Assembly (NCBI RefSeq): GCF_000003815.2
Contig: NC_049994.1
Span: 8,743,757 to 8,807,756 of the forward strand
Reading direction: 5' to 3'
Source: Branchiostoma floridae
Lineage: Eukaryota; Chordata; Leptocardii; Amphioxiformes; Branchiostomatidae
Length of the DNA: 64,000 bases
Part shown: positions 58,001 to 64,000 of the stretch, in pieces
Numbering within the stretch: position 1 is the first letter of the stretch
Layout of the letters: the number at the start of each line of letters is the position of its first letter
Notes under the pieces: model-generated
What the model was told of the DNA's origin: nothing
What the model saw: only the letters and a program-made list of their open reading frames with translations
Databases searched by the model: none
Made by a program: the position numbers and the translations under genes

Positions 58001-61000
58001 AGAACCTTTCCAACAAAAGCTCTGACTAAAAATTTGGCATTTGTATGACTACAATGAACTGGTTTTCCAATAGCTAGCCTGTCACATTTACATGACTCAA
58101 TGCTTGAAATACAGCCTGCATATGCAAATTAGTTGAGGTAGAATTGGAGCTGTGACGGTATTACTTACCTAGAACAGTAGCATCACATTTGGCCAGCAAG
58201 AGTTACAAAATTCCTTACATTTTTCAAACTATTGTTTTGGTTGGACTAAATAGGCAAAGAAACTAACTGATACAGTTATGATTTGTCTTGTGCTAGCAAC
58301 TTTGAATGTTACCTGCATTGTTCTAAGTTATTTTGAGCTCTACATGTCATTTCAAGACCGTGTCACTTGTTACCTTTCAGAAAAAATGCAGGGCATGACT
58401 AAGGGGGCGTACTTACCGGGAGTCGCTGTTCAATGTTGGCGCGACGCAGGCAGGAAATCAGATGATTGACGTCCTTCTCTGACAGCCATGTCTTGAACAC
58501 AGCGGTCGCAAAGTCAAGACCAATCCCTGCCGAAGGAAAATACGAACTTTCTTTAGTCCCTCCCCTCCAACACATATTTCACAGTTGACTCATTTTTGTA
58601 TCTGTATTACCATTGACTCAATGCTCAAACTACTTTAAAAAAGCTTAAACCATTGAATTTTTTATCTACATGGACATATAAATTGATGTATCATTTTGTT
58701 TTCCTGTAACATGCGTAAGATTAAAACATACCGTATCAAAAGTGTTGTGTATGCAGAAAATAAAGTAAATATGTCGTGGTCAAACAAAAGTAAGAAACTG
58801 ATCTAAAAGAAAAGCATGCCCACTCTAACAGTCTTGTAGCTTTAGGAAAGAAACCACATTTTTGTTTGTTTGTTTGTTTGTTTGCTTTAGCAGGATGAAA
58901 TGCATGTGTCCGACAGGTCAGATATTCTCAAACGTTTTTCATGGTCATCCAAGAGGTTTGTTATCATCATTCCAAATCCCAACATCACACATCAGAGGCC
59001 TGCAACACACAGTCCCTCTAAAAGGGGACAACAAATTCCACGAAAGTACATCCTAGTGTAGTAGCATGTACGGACAAATTTTCCTTCTATACTGCACTCG
59101 ACTCCAAGACTGACTACAGCAAATAAATTCAAAAATAAAATAAGAAAAGCAAAATCTGCTTCAGTGTTTGTGTTGCAAGTGATAAGAACTTAAAATAGAT
59201 ATCTTAACTATCAACATGAAACTACCAAAATGTAGTCGCAAATAACCTACAAAAAGTGAGTGTTTCTTTCTAAACATTCAAGGACAAAATGAGCTAGCTA
59301 GCATTGATGAATCATCAATAAACTACTGCTCTATTTTGTCTGACTCCAACACATTCATATACAAATGTACATGGTAACCAGCCCCTCTAGCTGTCCTGCT
59401 ACTTTCTTCATTGTTACGTCAACAACACAGGGTGTCTGTAACCATGGTGACAGCCATCTGGTGCAGGTTGTTGACCTTATGTGTTTGAAATGACATGGGA
59501 GGAAAAGGGGAAGAAACAGAGCAACCGTGACGGGGTTGGACAAGTCCACTAGTCTGATTCTCCCGGGCAAGTGAAAGTGCTGATTGGGTAAGCGCATGTT
59601 CTATCCCGCTTGCCAAATTGGGCAAGTAAGATTTTTTCATGAGTGAGATTTTGATATAACGTTATTTGTTACATTTGATAGTCATGGCATCAAGCATTGG
59701 TGAACACAGAAAATACAGTCAATACTAAAAAGAATGGCATCGCTGGAAGTGAAAATACATAGATTTTCTTTTTTTTTAATTTCTGGCAAGTGAAGGTTGT
59801 TTTGGGTAAGTAAATTTTTCATGTACTTGTCCGATAGGTCAAGTGAATTTTAGAAATCTTGTTAAACCCTGCTTGAAGTTAAAGACACAATATTGCTTCA
59901 TGGCGCTCACCTTCTTTGACCAGGTTCTCATGGAACAGGCTGGGGAGAATGTTGGCCGTGACCTGCTGGTTTGCGAGCACCACGGCCGTGAAGGTCGCCA
60001 GACGGGCACGTTCCTCGTCGCTAAAACCCTTCAGGAAGATTAGGACCTGCCAAGGAACAAGGGAACACCTAAGGGTTGTTTCAGACATTTACGCTTCAGG
60101 GCGTGAAATACCACCTGCATATGCAGGTTAGTGCAGGTAAAATTGGAGCTGTGCAGGTTTTTGGTGTCTACCTGCACCTAACCTGCACTGGTCCATGTAC
60201 TGGGTTTAATACATAAATGTCCTATGATGCAGGTGTATATGGATTGTTATTAGCTGCATTGACTGTTACCACCTATAACGTATAAAAGAAAAAGTGATGA
60301 TCCTATAATTTTAGTACTTACTAAATTCAGAGTGGTGCAGGTAACATTTGTCTGGTACAGGTAATTTTTTATGTCGAGCCCTGCAATGGTTTTTCTATTT
60401 ACAGCTTCCAGATAATCCATCAAGCCATTGGAGGAGTGCCTGCTTCCCATCTGACCTTACCTTCTTCATCTCATCTTCAAAACTCTTCTCCAGGTACTTG
60501 TAGCGCCGAATCAGCTTGTTAAAAATCTGGATCAGAGAAGAAAAATATATCAAACATTGCTATACAGTAAGATGTGAAACAGGATTAATTTCCTGTGGTT
60601 TACCATCAGTCTTTTGTATCACATAAAAACAAAACTACAGATAAGACATATGAAAACTGGAACTTCTGTTGCAGTACAACAGAAAGCTGCAAGGAAGCCC
60701 ACACTTCGTTTTGCAGAAACCTACCCACACACCTAATATCAAGATCTATCTACAACTCCTTTAGGTATGCTACATTTACAAACAAACCTACAAACACACA
60801 CAAAACATTTCGGCAAAACGTCTTCGCAAAAGTAATACTCGTGTTCATGCCCATAAATAGGGCAAGAAAGCAAAGTTTTGGTGAATGCTTCAGTACTGTG
60901 TGTAAAAACCATTACACTGCAGAAATAGCATTACAACAGTGAAGCAAATAATCTTGTATAAAGTGTTCTGACCTCAGCCTGTGTACGCATGGCGGCCACG

Positions 61001-61731
61001 TCGTCCGGTGTGGTAAACACACACACGTCCACGCGGCATGTCTTTGTCTTGTCGGCATCTTCTATCAGCGAACCGCCAGGTGCTAAGATAAAGAAAGCAT
61101 GCAGTGTAACACATTTGTAACTTAACTGTTTCCCTCTGAACTTTTACAGTTTCTGTCTATCGTGAGCTTGTTAGTTGGTGTATATAGATGAACCCAACTA
61201 ATGTGGATACACCCAAGTTGTCCAACTGTTAATCTAGCAAGTCAGACAAGGAGCCAGGTCCAGTAGGGGGGACCAGGTCTTACTGACGTTTGCATTTCAA
61301 AGTTTATTAAAAAAATTTCTAACATCTTCTTATGAAGGTAAAGTTCTTGGAATACACTGATTCTACTGGTAATGTTTTGGGAATGATGTCATCAAGGCAT
61401 AATGAATTTGACAAGAGAACTTGAAATAACTAACTAACCTGCAAAACCCAGTTACAGCTCTACATATTTTGTTTACACAAATAAAATCTGTTAAAAGAAT
61501 TGAAGAACAAAAATTGTTTATAAAGGAATAGAAGAGGTATCTAAGAGAACTTACCTAACATGCCCCCAGCGATCAGGATATCGAGCAGGGTCTCGGCATA
61601 GCGCCGGTAGTCAAGGCGACTGCCCTGCTTGTCTAAATAACGGGAGATGGCCTCGAGGTCGCTGCCCTGCTCATTAAGACCTTGCACAATCTCGTCCCGA
61701 AAGGCTGTAGGCTCAAATGTCTTTTTTTCAT
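52887..61731 (-). CDS. BZW: BZW / eIF5-mimic protein (5MP), copy B, exons 2-13 (first exon uncertain)
   Basis: Exons on the minus strand: 61731-61555, 61082-60973, 60526-60461, 60046-59911, 58526-58417, 57704-57618, 57168-57085, 56046-55981, 55700-55620, 54214-54076, 53442-53320 and 52912-52887. They encode about 401 residues. This copy is closer to vertebrate BZW1/2 than copy A is: exon 5 reads [20 protein letters not shown] then LANQQVT and ENLVKE, and exon 4 [20 protein letters not shown]. The W2 domain covers roughly the last 165 residues. The last junction is GAA G|AG, so the acidic tail ESEEEDED is kept. The role is that of 5MP: competing with eIF5 for eIF2 and eIF3 during start-site selection. 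It is presumably the functional housekeeping copy. The first coding exon is either the candidate at 63832-63859 or outside the window. Confidence 0.93.
53745..53900. repeat. Interspersed repeat of about 140 bp (copy 3)
   Basis: Paralogous position to 25900-26060. Confidence 0.65.
54295..54425 (+). mobile_element. Retroelement end with a hammerhead-ribozyme-like motif
   Basis: CTGACGA (54344-54350), then AGACA...TGTCT pairing (54352-54356 with 54366-54370), then GAAAC (54371-54375), then AACG...CGTT pairing. This is the CUGANGA / stem II / GAAA / stem III order of a hammerhead. Penelope-like elements carry such motifs near their ends. BZW-A intron 10 lacks the insert. Confidence 0.35.
54606..54945. 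mobile_element. 340-bp hAT MITE with perfect 8-bp target duplication
   Basis: AGATCGAT at 54598-54605 and again at 54946-54953. The termini are CAGGGCTTTAGCCAGC and GCTGGCTAGAACCCTG. The empty site in BZW-A reads AGATTAAT at about 27119. Confidence 0.92.
54990..55120. repeat. (AC)n microsatellite with ACGC repeats
   Basis: CGCACGCACGCACG passes into about 34 bases of pure AC, then further CACA-rich sequence. The open frames of Thr-His or Cys-Val across it are artefacts. Confidence 0.95.
55160..55565. mobile_element. GC-rich insertion private to BZW-B intron 9, with a long hairpin
   Basis: CAGCCCGACTGCGGGTCGGATC at about 55235 pairs with GATCCGACCCGCGGGAGGGCTG at about 55282. The block differs in base composition from the surrounding AT-rich intron and is missing from BZW-A. 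No terminal repeats were established. Confidence 0.5.
56300..56490. repeat. Degenerate AGATCATTGGAAGACC-like tandem repeat, short version
   Basis: Paralogue of 29560-29860 with fewer units. Confidence 0.65.
57295..57430. repeat. Interspersed repeat of about 140 bp (copy 4)
   Basis: Paralogous position to 30598-30740. Confidence 0.65.
59535..59875. mobile_element. hAT-like insertion private to BZW-B intron 5
   Basis: The right end reads on the minus strand CAGGGTTTAACAAGATTTC; the left end begins GGGGTTGGACAAGTCC. Interior words GGCAAGT and GGGTAAGT recur. The aligned BZW-A intron goes straight across. Confidence 0.55.
60096..60386. mobile_element. hAT-like MITE private to BZW-B intron 4
   Basis: CAGGGCGTGAAATACCACCT at the left; the right end reads on the minus strand CAGGGCTCGACATAAAAA. 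The body resembles 25075-25380. Confidence 0.65.
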
Positions 61732-62566
61732 CTGCAACAAGAGTTAAAAACAACATGAAAGGTTAGAGTATGCTATGTACATGTAGTCAAAACCTTTGTC
61801 ATACTGTAAATTCATTCACTCTCACTGGGACTTCATTTTGCAAGAGCAGTTTTATTTTCAGTTGAAGCAATCCTTTGTTCAATACAGAGTACAAATACAG
61901 AGCACAAATTTGTGGCATCATATTTTTGCGATGAGAGGTCAATGGAATACTGCAAAAAAATAAAACCCCAGTAAATGTTCCAAGATCAACAGTAGCAAAT
62001 GATGTGTGTTTTCAATAAGAATTCAAATCAATCAAAACCAGCCTGCAAGTGATTTGAATCGAATTTCATATCTTTGTTTCTGCATGTCAAAAAGTAATGG
62101 AGCCATGGACAGCATTTACAAATAACCTACCATATTTCATAATACATGTATTATTTGAATGGCGATTCTTAGGTTTTGCATTTGCAACACTTCTACACTA
62201 AAGAACTTCTTTCCTTCTGTTGTACTAGTAACCAGCTTAACTGGTCAAAAAGGATCATGGTACAAAACCTGTGTGTTTAACACACTGGATATAATATCCC
62301 TATTAGTCGAAGGCTTGCTGAACAAGAATGGTTGTTCAAAAATCAACTAGGCAATACAAATTAAATCTTTTGCTTAAGTCTAATGCTAGGTTAGAATATC
62401 AACTTGAAAACCGAGTCTCAGGAAAGTCTATACCTTGGTAAAGAATTTGAGTCAATAGTCAGAATCAGATGCAAAGACTTCGTGATAATGAGAAAATAGT
62501 GTATTCACAGGGGCTTAAGTTTGCAATTTCATAATTTCTCTATGCCACATACTTAACAGTAATGGA

Positions 62567-62955
62567 AACATTGGCGGTTTCAAATTTGCGGTAAGAACCA
62601 GAAAACAAAAACACAGCAAAATCTGATGAACCACAGTACCCTATCCCTTACACAATTTGCAATGATCTGTCCCTATCATGTCAGAAGAGATGGAAAGAAA
62701 CATTGGCGGTTTCAAATTTGCGGTAAGAACCAGAAAACAAAAACACAGCAAAATCTGACGAACCACATTACCCTATCCCTTACACAATTAGCAATGATCC
62801 GTCCCTATCGTGTCAGAAGAGATGGAAAGAAACACTGGCGGTTTCAAATTTGCGGTAAGAACCAGAAAACAAAAACAAAGCAAAATCTGACGAACCACAG
62901 TACCCTATCCCTTACACAATTAGCAATGATCTGTCCCTATCATGTCAGAAGAGAT
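62567..62955. repeat. 132-bp tandem repeat, three copies
   Basis: AACATTGGCGGTTTC starts at 62567, 62699 and (AACACTGGCGG) 62831. BZW-A intron 1 has one diverged copy at about 35610-35745, so this is a local amplification after the duplication. Confidence 0.9.
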
Positions 62956-63831
62956 GAGTAGAAGAGCAGCTTGCACTAATGCACCTGCCCATTAAAACCC
63001 ACTCTGGGGACGGGGGAACCACTAATGCTTCCAGCCAAGGTTACACTGTCATTGCTTCATCATAGCTCGTTAGAACATGTAGGCTTCATTTCTAACTCGC
63101 TTCATTCATGCTTGCTTTGTAACAAAACATGTATATGTACATGGTGGAAGAAATAGTCAGGCTACCATACTTCTTAAGTACTTAATTTGAAATTTTTACT
63201 TCATTTTCTATGAAAATCTTACTTTACTTTCTCTGAATATTCATCGAACACGAAGGTTTTTCGTCGGAAATCGGGTTTATGAATAGATATTCTGTCATAC
63301 TCATACATGTACATTTTTACAGGTTACATGACCATTTTTAAAGCAGAAAACATCTTGTACATCCTGCTATTTTTGCCAGAACGATTTGTAAAACTAAAGT
63401 TCATACATAATTCTCAGAGACAGTCGTAACGATATGTACATATTCTTCTTGTTAATCCGTCTGCATCACAGACATCATGATCACAGACATCACGATGCAC
63501 ATTTGAATGGAAAAGTAAGAAAACTGTATTTCTCACAATACTACTGTAAAAGCAGTTGTTCCTATTTTTCTTCTCTTTACAGAATGAAGACCCATTTCCT
63601 ATAAACAGATTACAATACTGAAAATTGGAGATGTTCTCTAGTTTGGTACATATGTCTTCTGTCAGGATGACAGTTTGAGGTTAATACACCAATAATATGG
63701 TAACATTACATTGAGTCTGTGGTCGAGCTGTCTTGTCCAGTTTGAGTGGTCATCACTTGAACTGCATGCAATAATGCAGTCCTGTTTGCATTTGATGTCC
63801 CTATGCCTTAACAAAAGTACTAGAAATATAC

Positions 63832-63859
63832 CTTTTTGCAACTTGGCTTTATCCATCAT
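63832..63859 (-). CDS. BZW: Candidate alternative first coding exon of BZW-B
   Basis: A minus-strand ATGATG opens a frame of nine codons, MMDKAKLQK, and then a donor AAAAAG|gtatat in phase 1, the phase needed to join exon 2 (D-E-K-K-T-F). It lies just beyond the end of A/B homology and resembles the BZW-A first exon only in being short and basic. It would give a 410-aa protein. The ancestral first exon could instead lie beyond the window. Confidence 0.3.
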
Positions 63860-64000
63860 TCTTATCCATTCACCTACTTTCAGCTGAAGGTTACTGTAAT
63901 TTGTAAATCATGAAATGTCATGGTGGCTCTATTTTTTGCAGGTTTTGCAGAGACCTCTTCGCCATAACACCGCTATAGTTCCTTGCAATGTATGACTACT

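Larger units (their letters stand above)
52070..63650. repeat. Segmental duplication, unit B (BZW-B and flanks)
   Basis: Collinear with 23690-36455. Exon lengths are identical in all twelve shared exons (26, 123, 139, 81, 66, 84, 87, 110, 136, 66, 110, 177). Intron sequence is still alignable apart from insertions. Confidence 0.9.

Noticed and set aside
62626-62961. 111-codon frame with repeated [20 protein letters not shown] motif.
   Set aside because: The repeat comes from the 132-bp tandem unit (132 is a multiple of three) in an intron; no coding evidence.
1-64000. CRISPR arrays, bacterial operons, prophage or integrative elements.
   Set aside because: The regular repeats are coding minisatellites or intronic satellites, and the genes have animal introns and families.

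Overview
The window is eukaryotic nuclear DNA. Genes are split into short exons with GT-AG introns, introns and spacers are full of small DNA-transposon derivatives, and the best recognised proteins are animal families (TMEM205, TSPAN13/31, TLCD4, BZW/5MP, a rhodopsin-type GPCR and an ankyrin/ZU5/UPA/death-domain protein). The gene set, exon sizes and repeat types best fit an invertebrate chordate, most likely an amphioxus (Branchiostoma); the genus is an inference. Two assembly gaps (N runs) lie at 7936-8053 and 19867-19966.

Layout. 73-1026 (+): last two coding exons of a TMEM205-like gene. 2585-4036 (-): a four-coding-exon membrane-anchored protein with a glucosidase-II-beta-like module. 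It is head to head with 5342-11182 (+), a complete six-exon TSPAN13/31 tetraspanin (211 aa). 13889-18980 (-): a complete seven-exon TLC-domain protein (TLCD4-like, 254 aa). 18981-21560: MITEs, a gap and no clear gene. 21899-23491 (+): an intronless rhodopsin-class GPCR whose tail is a 27-bp coding minisatellite.

From about 23.7 kb the window is dominated by an old tandem duplication. Copy A of the BZW (eIF5-mimic protein) gene runs 37468-24603 (-), and copy B runs from beyond 63.7 kb down to 52887 (-). Their introns still align, so insertions private to one copy can be read against an empty site in the other. A 5'-truncated second GPCR copy (40923-41903, +) shows that the duplicated unit was GPCR+BZW. 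Between that GPCR relic and BZW-B, and absent from the first unit, sits a complete 13-exon gene (51167-43651, -). It encodes a 983-aa ankyrin-like protein: four ANK-type units, 25 perfect-length 10-residue repeats, ZU5, a second ZU5-like region, UPA and a death domain.

How the genes relate. BZW proteins tune start-codon stringency by binding eIF2/eIF3 in place of eIF5. Copy B keeps the conserved sequence and the acidic tail. Copy A is more divergent and has a stop codon formed across its last exon junction that removes the tail. The other genes look like unrelated neighbours. The most unusual items are the miniature ankyrin-like death-domain gene with its homogenised repeat linker, the junction-spanning stop in BZW-A, the truncated GPCR, and a set of transposon insertions dated by the duplication, including a hammerhead-ribozyme-like motif.
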